Assembly: GCA_964370205.1 (NCBI GenBank)
Contig: CAYJIK010000099.1
Location: 1-5,674 of the forward strand
Origin: DAMCAP01 sp964370205
Lineage (GTDB): Bacteria; Bacillota; Clostridia; Oscillospirales; Ruminococcaceae
Length of the DNA stretch: 5,674 nt
Direction of reading: 5' to 3'
Below the pieces are notes generated by a model. The model saw only the letters and a program-made list of their open reading frames with translations. It had not been told where the DNA came from and did not search any database. Below are positions 1-5,632 of this stretch, piece after piece. Every line of letters starts with the position of its first letter. The stretch's first letter is position 1. Both the position numbers and the translations under genes were made by a program.

Positions 1-642
1 GTTGAGCGTAGCGGCGACCATGAAAATTCGCCCTACTTTGCAAGCCCTGACTTCTTCAACATGGAGTCCACCGACACACTCACTATACTGACAGGTTTCA
101 GAACCATGCAGCAGACAAGCGAATGGGCTTGCGGAGTAACTGCGGCGCTGATGGTTTTGGACTGGTATGATATGGCGGGAGACCATAACGAGGAGACACT
201 GGCGGCATACCGTCACACCCTTGACGAGGAAGATTACGGCGACTACCCCGGAACAACGCTCAATCAAGCGATTGACGTGTTTGAAGCTGTAGGCGGCTTT
301 GATTTGATAACCACAAACGACTATGATGACGTTTGGAGCGAGGTCTGGATTGACGACTTTGCCGGTTGGTTAGAAGAGGGCAAGCCTATAATGATAGCGT
401 GGAACGACTGGGGCGGTCACTGGCAGACAATCATCGGTTATGATAATATGGGTACTGAGCAGTATAACGACGATGTATTTATCGTTGCTGACTCGTACGA
501 CACCACCGACCACAACCAGGACGGTTACGGCATAATACCCGCAGAGCGCTTTATCTACAACTTTACAATGTACAACCAGTTCACCGACGAAGAGGGCGGA
601 AACGATATGCTTTTCTTGGTTGCGTCCCCCTCTGCAAAGTAG
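1..642 (+). CDS. C39-like papain-fold cysteine peptidase, 5' end missing
   Basis: The reading frame is open from base 1, so the gene starts outside the window; the ATG at 61 is internal and has no ribosome binding site. 213 codons are visible, ending at TAG 640-642. The motif QQTSEWACG (109-135) puts a Gln six residues before Cys (codon 130-132), matching the oxyanion Gln and nucleophile of peptidase family C39 / Peptidase_C39_2. GGHWQTIIGYDN supplies the His (418-420), and VADSYD the Asp (490-492 the likelier, 499-501 possible), so the Cys-His-Asp triad is intact. The visible part is rich in Asp, Trp and Tyr. It has no membrane segment or ABC-transporter part, unlike bacteriocin-exporting C39 proteins. 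The substrate is unknown, and a transglutaminase-like or bile-salt-hydrolase-like role cannot be excluded. Any N-terminal signal or extra domain would lie to the left. A terminator follows, so it is the last gene of its transcript. Confidence 0.8.
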   Translation, partial: VERSGDHENSPYFASPDFFNMESTDTLTILTGFRTMQQTSEWACGVTAALMVLDWYDMAGDHNEETLAAYRHTLDEEDYGDYPGTTLNQAIDVFEAVGGFDLITTNDYDDVWSEVWIDDFAGWLEEGKPIMIAWNDWGGHWQTIIGYDNMGTEQYNDDVFIVADSYDTTDHNQDGYGIIPAERFIYNFTMYNQFTDEEGGNDMLFLVASPSAK

Positions 643-690
643 ATAACAGGTTATCAAGTAATAGGACACTTAAACATAAATAAGTTACAT

Positions 691-721
691 AAAAAACTAC
701 CTCGCTTTGAGGTAGTTTTTT
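691..721 (+). terminator. Intrinsic terminator after the peptidase gene
   Basis: A perfect 13-bp stem (691-703 with 709-721) closes a 5-base loop GCTTT. The right arm ends in TTTTTT and the left arm begins with AAAAAA, so it can stop transcription on both strands. It lies 49 bases after the peptidase stop codon and separates that gene from the LRR gene. Confidence 0.9.
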
Positions 722-879
722 GCGTCTGGCTTCTTTTTAGTTGATAAGCTTGACAGCATCCACATTGAACTAAAAATCCCCAATATATAAATTCGGGGGA
801 GTGAAAATGTCTCACCTTGGCTAACATAAATCAATCATACTTTACTGACAAAACCCCCTGTTTTATGCTCCTTTTAGCC

Positions 880-908
880 TTGTCCCCTCAAGATATTTGT
901 GTTACAAT
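880..908 (+). promoter_or_regulatory. Sigma-A-type promoter of the LRR gene
   Basis: TTGTCC (880-885) and TACAAT (903-908) are separated by 17 bp, and a TG at 900-901 makes an extended -10. Transcription would start near 915, giving a leader of about 57 bases before the ATG at 972. The rest of the gap from 722 holds no gene. A TTGACA at 750-755 has no -10 at a proper distance, and a TATAAA at 786-791 has only a poor -35. Confidence 0.6.
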
Positions 909-971
909 AAATAAAGCATCCACCCCGAAAGTCACGCCGACCACATCCCATTTAATAAAGGAGAAGAAAAC

Positions 972-3074
972 ATGAAAACACAAACCAAAAACCCTGTACT
1001 TACATGGCTTTTAACAGCGCTGATGGTGGTAGCGCTTATCTTTACAGCCGGTACGACTGTATATGCCGGGGACCTAGACGAAAAGCCTGATTATTATCTG
1101 GACTTTAGCGGAAGCAGGGAGAGCAATCCTGCGTTGTATCAGGCGGTGAAAAGAGTGCTGCTTGAAATGCTACGTACAGATGATTTAGGAAGCGCAGTGT
1201 TTGACGACGCCAAGCAAACTATTGAAATTTCCACGCACGGAGTTACTCACACGACATTAGACCTATCCAATCAAAACTTAACAAGCTTAGAAGGTATAGA
1301 GGCACTTAAAAGATGGGAAAGTATAACAAGCTTGCAATTGAACAACAACAATATCACCGATTTAAAACCTCTTTTAGATTTACAAAAGCTAAAAAAATTG
1401 GAGTTGAGCGGTAACAGTTTGAATGATGATGATTTAGTTGATCTAAGCGATTTGAAAAATCTACATACATTGAACCTAAGCAATACCAACATCACCGCAG
1501 AACTCGACCTTAGCAAATTGACAAGCTTGACCATCTTGGTTTTAAGCGGCAACAATCTCACCAATGTACCGAATCTTAGCAGCCTAACAGGTTTGCTCGT
1601 CTTAGAATTGAGCGACAACAACCTAACTGCGGTGCCGAATCTTAGCACCTCTCTTTTATTTAATAATTTGGATTTGAGCGGTAATAACATTACCGATTTT
1701 TCACATCTTAGCGAAATTAAAAATCTAGCAAGGCTAACTTTAAATGAAAACAACCTTACCGATATATCTGAATTAGTTGAAGAACTTACCAAACTGGAGA
1801 GTTTAGAGGACTTATACTTAAACAGCAATAATATCTCTGATGCATCTGAAATTATTAGTTTGAAAAATTTGGATACATTGCAACTAAATGACAACAACAT
1901 CACCGAATTACCCGAACTTGGAAGTTTGACAGAACTTACTCAACTTGAATTAAACAACAATCAAATTTCCGATTTTTCTGAGCTCAGCAAGCTGCCTAAA
2001 TTGAACCTGCTTAAATTAGATGGCAACAATATCTCTGATTTAACTCATCTATCCCAAGTACTTAGCGTAAAAAATACAGTTAAAAGTTTATCCTTGAACC
2101 ACAATAACATCACCGACCTATCACCTCTAAGTGGTTTAGTGGAATTAGTCAACCTAATACTAACAGATAATAGCATCACCGACATATCTCCACTTAATAG
2201 TCTAATTAAATTAAACAATCTACACTTAGACAAGAACAACATTACAGAGCTCCCCTCACTCAATGACATTAAACAACTGTATACACTAACTTTAAGCGAC
2301 AATAACATCACCAATGTATCACCGCTTAGCGATCTGGTGAATTTAGTATGGCTTAACTTATCAGGCAACAAAATCAAAGATTTCTCGCCGCTTGATGCGC
2401 TGATGGATACTCTTGGTTATTATGACTTCGGCGGTCAACGCTTAGGCTCATCCGAGATATACGTAGACCCCACAAACGTAAACAGCCCCGATGTACAGGA
2501 TAGTATCGGCGACGCTAAAGACGCATTGGGGAGCGATGTGAAAACGTCCACACTGCCCGATAATGTCGAGGTAGAGCGTGACGAGAACGGCGACATAATA
2601 TCTGCCACAGTAGGGGCGACAGTCCCCGAGAACGGTAACATCGGTATCTACACCATGCGCCTCCTTGCAAGGTCGGAAAACGTGTCACTACTGGTGACAA
2701 TCGGCGAAGACAGCGGCATGGAAATCACGATAACAGGAGGTTTTACCGAACCAAACGAGCCGGGCAGAATTCACTATCCGCTTGGTTACAGCGAAGTTGA
2801 AGCGGAGAAGTCCACCATATCGAGGCTACCAACTCTGACTGCCGATCAAATAGTCCACAGCTTTAAGCTAGGCTCGAAAACAAGCAACACAGTGCTTCCC
2901 ACCACCGCAAAACTTTCCTGCACCACCGACCTATCAGATGGAACAGCCGTGAAGGTCTACCGTTACAACATAGCGGACAACACAGTGTCCGAAGTGGCAG
3001 TCACCACTGTCACCGACGGTAAGGTGTCGTTTGGCACAGCGGTGTTGGGCGAGTTTGCAGTGGTCTTGGGGTAA
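972..3074 (+). CDS. Secreted leucine-rich-repeat (internalin-like) protein
   Basis: This is a 700-residue exported protein. The start is fixed by AAAGGAG at 957-963, eight bases before the ATG, followed by a signal peptide: basic residues at 2-6, a hydrophobic core at about 9-26, and likely cleavage after VYA at residue 32. Residues 33-93 are a non-repeat N-terminal region. Residues 94-480 hold 17 LRRs, mostly 22 residues long, with the form LxxLxLxxNNITDLSPLxxL, the SDS22/internalin type of extracellular binding solenoid. Residues 481-700 form a beta-rich tail ending in a segment (KVYRYNIADNTVSEV to EFAVVLG) like those at the C-terminus of many Firmicutes surface proteins. No LPXTG motif, SLH domain, lipobox or C-terminal membrane helix is present, so it is probably released or held non-covalently. 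Only one Cys (LSCTTD) is present. LRRs of this kind bind proteins or glycans; the ligand is unknown. It is monocistronic, with its own promoter and terminator. Confidence 0.93.
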   Translation: MKTQTKNPVLTWLLTALMVVALIFTAGTTVYAGDLDEKPDYYLDFSGSRESNPALYQAVKRVLLEMLRTDDLGSAVFDDAKQTIEISTHGVTHTTLDLSNQNLTSLEGIEALKRWESITSLQLNNNNITDLKPLLDLQKLKKLELSGNSLNDDDLVDLSDLKNLHTLNLSNTNITAELDLSKLTSLTILVLSGNNLTNVPNLSSLTGLLVLELSDNNLTAVPNLSTSLLFNNLDLSGNNITDFSHLSEIKNLARLTLNENNLTDISELVEELTKLESLEDLYLNSNNISDASEIISLKNLDTLQLNDNNITELPELGSLTELTQLELNNNQISDFSELSKLPKLNLLKLDGNNISDLTHLSQVLSVKNTVKSLSLNHNNITDLSPLSGLVELVNLILTDNSITDISPLNSLIKLNNLHLDKNNITELPSLNDIKQLYTLTLSDNNITNVSPLSDLVNLVWLNLSGNKIKDFSPLDALMDTLGYYDFGGQRLGSSEIYVDPTNVNSPDVQDSIGDAKDALGSDVKTSTLPDNVEVERDENGDIISATVGATVPENGNIGIYTMRLLARSENVSLLVTIGEDSGMEITITGGFTEPNEPGRIHYPLGYSEVEAEKSTISRLPTLTADQIVHSFKLGSKTSNTVLPTTAKLSCTTDLSDGTAVKVYRYNIADNTVSEVAVTTVTDGKVSFGTAVLGEFAVVLG
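1251..2411 (+). repeat. LRR-encoding array, 17 units of mostly 66 bp
   Basis: The array encodes residues 94-480 of the LRR protein. Thirteen units are exactly 22 residues; units 1, 3, 8 and 12 are 25, 24, 26 and 26. The best conserved part is the Asn-rich turn (NNITD), and versions of AACAACATCACCGA recur in the DNA. Synonymous positions differ between units, so these are old repeats kept by selection rather than a recent slippage expansion. Sampled 60-base lines in the array are 30-38% GC, against 53-55% in the tail of the same gene. Confidence 0.9.
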
Positions 3075-3107
3075 AGGACACTCCTAATATAGCCTAAACC
3101 ATGAAAG

Positions 3108-3133
3108 AAGCGGTTACCGTAAGGTAACCGCTT
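3108..3133 (+). terminator. Terminator hairpin of the LRR gene
   Basis: An 11-bp perfect stem (3108-3118 with 3123-3133) closes a GTAA loop, a GNRA-type tetraloop, 33 bases after the stop codon. The T-rich stretch after it is interrupted (TCGCTTGT), so termination may be less than complete, but there is no plus-strand gene close downstream. Confidence 0.75.
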
Positions 3134-3266
3134 TCGCTTGTAAAAGAGCATTCAGAGCATGAAAATTGTAAAGTATATACATTTACATATTGGAACAATA
3201 CACATTCATCAAATGTTTGCAGCTTGAAGTATCACTTATTAGCCGCTATTTAAAAAGCAGTTTATC

Positions 3267-3395
3267 ACAACTTTTCTAATCTGTATATTTACCGTTGCTG
3301 TAATTTCAGGATATGCTTTTAACATTTTGATATAACCAAACTATAGATGTATCAGAATATCGATAGGCTTTATAGAAAAGTTGTTTGCAACTTTT
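3267..3395. repeat. 12-bp inverted repeat with a competing local hairpin
   Basis: ACAACTTTTCTA at 3267-3278 is the exact reverse complement of 3373-3384. Part of the right arm (3376-3383) can instead pair with 3388-3395 (CAACTTTT), forming an 8-bp hairpin with a TTTG loop. The two pairings exclude each other. No function is known, and in AT-rich DNA this may be chance. Confidence 0.45.
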
Positions 3396-3501
3396 AGGAC
3401 ACAGAAAGTATAGATCCTTTAAATCGGGTAAACTAGTGCTGGAGGAATTTATGCTCTCTTACATATGCTTTAATTATTTCCCTGCTGTTCTTTCCATAAA
3501 A

Positions 3502-3554
3502 AGACTTCCTTTCAGATTTACTTTTCGTTTAAAGTCTTATCTGTTAGGAAGTCT
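3502..3554. repeat. Long imperfect palindrome, possible terminator or structured RNA
   Basis: Three nested stems line up: 3502-3510 with 3546-3554 (9 bp), 3513-3517 with 3539-3543 (5 bp) and 3520-3524 with 3531-3535 (5 bp), joined by internal loops of 2-3 bases around a 6-base apical loop. Read on the minus strand the outer stem is followed by TTTTA, so it could be the terminator of the tandem-repeat gene about 110 bases upstream. Read on the plus strand it is followed by ATTGTTCTTTTT. It could also be part of a small RNA or a remnant of a mobile element. Confidence 0.5.
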
Positions 3555-3612
3555 ATTGTTCTTTTTACACGAAATTTATGGGGCCTCGACTCTGCAAAGT
3601 CTTTTGTTGTGT

Positions 3613-3641
3613 ACGAGGGTAAATTTTTCATTTACCCTCGT
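3613..3641 (-). terminator. Hairpin after the tandem-repeat gene
   Basis: A perfect 11-bp stem (3613-3623 with 3631-3641) closes a 7-base loop, 22 bases beyond the stop codon of the minus-strand gene. Neither strand has a T-tract straight after it, so it is not a textbook intrinsic terminator. It may protect the mRNA 3' end or work together with the palindrome at 3502-3554. Confidence 0.5.
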
Positions 3642-3663
3642 GTGGCTACTTTTGAGAATTTTC

Positions 3664-4353
3664 TTATTCTGTAGGAATATTTCCAATAATGTCCTTGATA
3701 TTTTTCATACCCTCTAAGGTTTTTCCGTTAGCTTTCATTTCGCTAAGTCGAGCCTTAGCGTCTTCGGGGTTTAGACCGCTTGCGGTGGTGAATTCACCGA
3801 ACATACCCTCGAAATTCGCTTTTGCTTCGTCGAGTGTGATGCCTTTTGCAGCTAGGCCTGCTTTGAACTCGTTTAGACCGGTGAATGTCTTACCGTCTGC
3901 CTTAAAGCCTGCAATAACCGCCTGCGCTTCTTCAACTGAAATTCCTCCGGCAGTAGCAAATTCGCCGAGCATTGCTTCAAAGTTTGCCTTTGCTTCTTCT
4001 AGTGTTAGACCTTTTGCGTCGAGTCCGGCTTTGACATTTTGAAGTCCCTCTACTGTCTGACCGCTCTCTTTAAACGCCGCCAGTTGCGCCTGCGCTTCTT
4101 CCACTGTGATGCCTTTGTTTATCGCAAATTCACTGATCTTTCCGTCGAAGTTGGCTTTTGCTTCCTCTAATGTGATACCCTTTTCGTCTAGGTTTGTCTT
4201 GGCGGCTTTTAGACCTTCCATTGTCTTGCCGCTTGCGATGAACTCACCGAGTGCTCCTCCGCCCTGTCCTGTGGTAGCGAACGAGGTAACTCCCATACCA
4301 CCAAACGCCATAATACCTGCCAGTGCCAGTGTTGCAATTCTCTTCTTTAACAT
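3664..4353 (-). CDS. Exported protein of 56-residue tandem helical repeats
   Basis: The product has 229 residues. The start at 4353 is preferred over an in-frame ATG at 4422 because AAAGGA lies seven bases before it, a signal peptide begins there, and the -10 (4413-4408) lies inside the longer version, so its start codon would not be transcribed. The signal peptide has KKR at 3-5, a hydrophobic core, and likely cleavage after SFA at residue 26. After a short GQGGG linker come three 56-residue repeats (42-97, 98-153, 154-209) and a 20-residue partial fourth. Each holds GxTxEGL, then GITLEEAKANF, then GITVEEAQA: short, Ala- and Glu-rich predicted helices. The mature protein has no Cys, membrane segment or anchor motif. 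I do not recognise the family; the GIT-x-EEA modules loosely recall small secreted Firmicutes helical proteins such as DUF2680, which is a guess. It has its own promoter with the bipartite box shared with the gene at 5462-4836, so it is probably co-regulated with that gene. Confidence 0.85.
   Translation of the reverse strand: MLKKRIATLALAGIMAFGGMGVTSFATTGQGGGALGEFIASGKTMEGLKAAKTNLDEKGITLEEAKANFDGKISEFAINKGITVEEAQAQLAAFKESGQTVEGLQNVKAGLDAKGLTLEEAKANFEAMLGEFATAGGISVEEAQAVIAGFKADGKTFTGLNEFKAGLAAKGITLDEAKANFEGMFGEFTTASGLNPEDAKARLSEMKANGKTLEGMKNIKDIIGNIPTE
3667..4230 (-). repeat. Tandem 168-bp coding repeats, three and a third copies
   Basis: Units on the minus strand are 4230-4063, 4062-3895 and 3894-3727, with a partial unit at 3726-3667. 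They are exactly in register at 56 codons with no insertions. The most conserved block is (L/I)T(L/D)EAKANF. The DNA has diverged at third positions, so the array is not recent. Within each unit the motif GITxEEAxA occurs twice, 22 residues apart. Confidence 0.88.
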
Positions 4354-4370
4354 AATCAGTTCCTTTCTTT

Positions 4371-4400
4371 CAGGGTTGTTTTTATTTTTTGTGTTCCCTG
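4371..4400 (-). promoter_or_regulatory. Leader hairpin of the tandem-repeat gene
   Basis: CAGGG and CCCTG (4400-4396 and 4375-4371 read on the minus strand) pair across a 20-base A-rich loop, between the expected transcription start (about 4401) and the ribosome binding site. The stem is only 5 bp. The same element with a longer stem occurs at the same place before the gene at 5462, preceded in both by TAGTCrCAGGG. It may stabilise the mRNA 5' end or affect translation. Confidence 0.5.
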
Positions 4401-4407
4401 TGACTAC

Positions 4408-4413
4408 AGTATA
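4408..4413 (-). promoter_or_regulatory. -10 hexamer of the tandem-repeat gene
   Basis: TATACT on the minus strand matches five of six consensus positions and lies exactly 14 bp from the bipartite box, as does the matching hexamer of the second gene. The -35 position (TGATTT at 17-bp spacing) is poor and falls inside the inner half of the box, suggesting activator-dependent transcription. Confidence 0.6.
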
Positions 4414-4427
4414 TAACATCACTCAGT

Positions 4428-4464
4428 GGAAAATCATCGGTTAAAAAGTGGCAAAGTGTAGGCA
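4428..4464 (-). promoter_or_regulatory. Bipartite activator-type box, copy 1
   Basis: Read toward the gene it is TGCCTACACTTTGCC, eight bases, then ACCGATGATTTTCC. All 29 bases of the two blocks recur in copy 2 (5534-5570) with the same 8-bp spacer length. The two halves (CCTACACTTTGCC and CCGATGATTTTCC) match at 8 of 13 positions and are offset by 21 bp, as expected for two subunits on the same face of DNA. This geometry is like that of LytTR-family sites (AgrA, ComE), but the bases fit their consensus only weakly. Confidence 0.75.
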
Positions 4465-4723
4465 AAAATCACATTGACTTTAACTCAAAAATGCCGTAAG
4501 CTATTCATCGAACAATTCTCATTAATATCAAAGGCTCAGATTATGTTCCGTAGATTTCAGGATTGTGTTAATTCCCTTTTACGCGAGTTCGGTTGAGGTT
4601 CTATTTTGTTGTGCTCCATAGTGTGTACGCTTCTGCTTGCTTCTAAAAGTTCAATGCCTTTGATGAAACTTGCTGTGGTTGTACTCGTGCTGACACCACA
4701 AATCTTAGATCTTTTTTATAAAC
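4465..4723. other. Gene-free gap between the two exported-protein genes
   Basis: No convincing ORF, RNA gene or strong promoter is visible. A TTGACT at 4474-4479 has only a poor -10 downstream. A short hairpin (4674-4679 with 4695-4700) is followed, after a gap, by a T-run at 4712-4717. The second promoter box of the region shows that the two flanking genes are transcribed separately rather than as one operon. Confidence 0.6.
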
Positions 4724-4754
4724 AAAAGCAACCACCGTTATGATGGTTGCTTTT
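4724..4754. terminator. Bidirectional terminator downstream of the 5462-4836 gene
   Basis: An 11-bp stem (4724-4734 with 4744-4754) is followed by TTTTTC on the plus strand and TTTTGTTT on the minus strand. For the minus-strand gene it lies about 80 bases after the stop codon and would end its transcript before the next promoter. No plus-strand gene upstream needs it. Confidence 0.75.
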
Positions 4755-4835
4755 TCATTTAGAATAATAGAAGATTTTATGAATCCCCCTGCGAACGCTC
4801 CCACACTTTCGGAAGGGAATTGTGCCTGTGAACTT

Positions 4836-5462
4836 TTAGGAAAGTCCTAATAGTTCATCAATTTGAGCTTGGTATCTATAGTCGATCTCCAAATGAACTC
4901 TTTGATTGTCGACTAGTGCCACCAGAAGTTCGTTGATAACAGCAGTTTCGGGCGACTCCTTGGAAAACTCTGCTATAAGCTCTGCTCCCAGTGCTCTGCT
5001 TGCCGCTTTTAGCTGTCCGTCCTCTTTTGTTTTGTTTGATTTAATCTCGCCTAGTGCTTCGGAAAGCTCAGCCATTTCTGTTTTAAAGTCGGTTAGTGCT
5101 TTTTTAGCCTGAGCTTTTGATATGTCACCGGCTTCTAAAGCAGCCATAATTGTAAACACCTCAAGTTTTCTGTTTGCCTGATTAGCTTCTTGGCTTGCTG
5201 TAGCCTCTTGGTGAAATATATCGTGCTCATTTGTGATAGCCACCAATTCAGCGTGTAGTTCCGAATTGTGTTCGGCTACAATCAGCGTCAGAACTTCAAG
5301 CTTCTCCTCTTGGGTGCTCTCATCATCTACCGCGAACTTCATAAGTTGCAAGTAGTTGTGCTCCTCGCTCAAGTCCGAATCTGCACCGAATGCAGTGACA
5401 CAGGTACCGCCTATCACCATAACCAGTGCTAGCACAAGCATCGCAATCTTCTTTCTGAACAT
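4836..5462 (-). CDS. Exported helical protein of unknown function
   Basis: The product has 208 residues. The start is well supported: AGGAGGG (5475-5469) stands six bases before the ATG, and a signal peptide follows at once (RKK at 3-5, hydrophobic core 6-20, likely cleavage after AFG at residue 26). The signal peptide matches that of the tandem-repeat gene at 13 of 26 positions. Cys21 is not in a lipobox. The mature part is charged, rich in Glu, Ala, Leu and Lys, and looks all-helical. KLEVLTLIVA (54-63) and KLEVFTIMAA (99-108) hint at a degenerate internal repeat, and DISKAQAKKAL (about 112-122) loosely resembles the GITLEEAKANF motif of the neighbour. I do not recognise the family. No anchor or enzyme motif is seen. 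It has its own promoter with the shared box, and is divergent from the response regulator at 5633, which may control it. Confidence 0.85.
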   Translation of the reverse strand: MFRKKIAMLVLALVMVIGGTCVTAFGADSDLSEEHNYLQLMKFAVDDESTQEEKLEVLTLIVAEHNSELHAELVAITNEHDIFHQEATASQEANQANRKLEVFTIMAALEAGDISKAQAKKALTDFKTEMAELSEALGEIKSNKTKEDGQLKAASRALGAELIAEFSKESPETAVINELLVALVDNQRVHLEIDYRYQAQIDELLGLS

Positions 5463-5478
5463 TGTTAACCCTCCTTTC

Positions 5479-5508
5479 CGCAGGGAGATTTATTTTGCTT
5501 ACCCTGCG
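5479..5508 (-). promoter_or_regulatory. Leader hairpin of the 5462-4836 gene
   Basis: CGCAGGG (5508-5502) pairs with CCCTGCG (5485-5479) over 7 bp around a 16-base A-rich loop. The stem begins at about the expected transcription start and ends four bases before AGGAGG. It corresponds to the hairpin at 4371-4400 but has two extra G-C pairs on both arms, which argues that pairing is kept. Confidence 0.6.
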
Positions 5509-5513
5509 ACTAA

Positions 5514-5519
5514 AGCATA
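5514..5519 (-). promoter_or_regulatory. -10 hexamer of the 5462-4836 gene
   Basis: TATGCT on the minus strand lies exactly 14 bp from the bipartite box and aligns with TATACT of the other gene. It is a weak hexamer with no -35 of its own, consistent with a promoter that needs the protein binding the box. Confidence 0.5.
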
Positions 5520-5533
5520 TAGTAATGTTAGGC

Positions 5534-5570
5534 GGAAAATCATCGGTCAAATATAGGCAAAGTGTAGGCA
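5534..5570 (-). promoter_or_regulatory. Bipartite activator-type box, copy 2
   Basis: Both blocks are identical to copy 1, and only the 8-bp spacer differs (4 of 8 positions shared). It lies between the divergent promoters of the exported-protein gene and the response regulator, ending 14 bp from the latter's -35, so a bound regulator could act on both. Confidence 0.75.
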
Positions 5571-5584
5571 GTTCATTCAATTTA

Positions 5585-5614
5585 CTTACATTGCTTTTTT
5601 AGATATGTTATAAT
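5585..5614 (+). promoter_or_regulatory. Promoter of the response regulator gene
   Basis: TATAAT (5609-5614) is a perfect -10, extended by TG at 5606-5607. CTTACA (5585-5590) is a 4-of-6 -35 at 18 bp. Transcription would start near 5621, leaving a very short leader of about 12 bases that is almost entirely ribosome binding site. Confidence 0.65.
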
Positions 5615-5632
5615 GCTTTCAGAGGTGATTTG

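Larger units (their letters stand above)
3143..3612. other. Intergenic region without a convincing gene
   Basis: This AT-rich stretch of about 470 bp lies between the LRR gene and the convergent tandem-repeat gene. I see no protein that looks real. It holds several inverted repeats, listed separately (3267-3395 and 3502-3554), and a lone Shine-Dalgarno-like GGAGGA at 3441-3446. It could be decayed sequence or hold a non-coding RNA; nothing seen decides between these. Confidence 0.6.

Noticed and set aside
61..63. ATG 61 as the start of the peptidase
   Set aside because: The frame is open to base 1, there is no ribosome binding site before 61, and the upstream codons read as plausible protein.
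1271..2377. Minus-strand ORFs of 210 and 110 codons inside the LRR gene
   Set aside because: They are antisense shadows of the leucine-rich repeats: Ser/Leu/Lys-rich, repetitive, and without ribosome binding sites.
2811..2850. LPTLT near residue 623 of the LRR protein as a sortase motif
   Set aside because: It lies about 80 residues from the C-terminus, lacks the final Gly of LPXTG, and is not followed by a hydrophobic stretch and basic tail.
3451..3717. Plus-strand 88-codon ORF with a good GGAGGA before ATG 3451
   Set aside because: It runs across the 53-base palindrome, the 11-bp hairpin and the 3' end of the opposing gene. Its Phe/Leu-rich translation looks like noncoding AT-rich DNA, and no promoter is visible. 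The ribosome-binding-site match is probably chance.
3667..4230. A CRISPR array or recent satellite for the 168-bp periodicity
   Set aside because: The periodicity is coding, in exact codon register, and diverged at synonymous positions.
4354..4422. In-frame upstream ATG giving a 252-residue version of the tandem-repeat protein
   Set aside because: The -10 hexamer lies inside this extension, and the downstream ATG has both the ribosome binding site and the signal peptide.
3689..4444. Plus-strand ORFs opposite the tandem-repeat gene
   Set aside because: They are antisense shadows of an Ala/Glu/Lys-rich repeat and contain the same periodicity.
4428..4464. Calling the box a LytTR, AgrA or ComE site outright
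   Set aside because: The outer half fits the LytTR consensus moderately and the inner half poorly, and the regulator's output domain is not visible. Only the spacing supports it.
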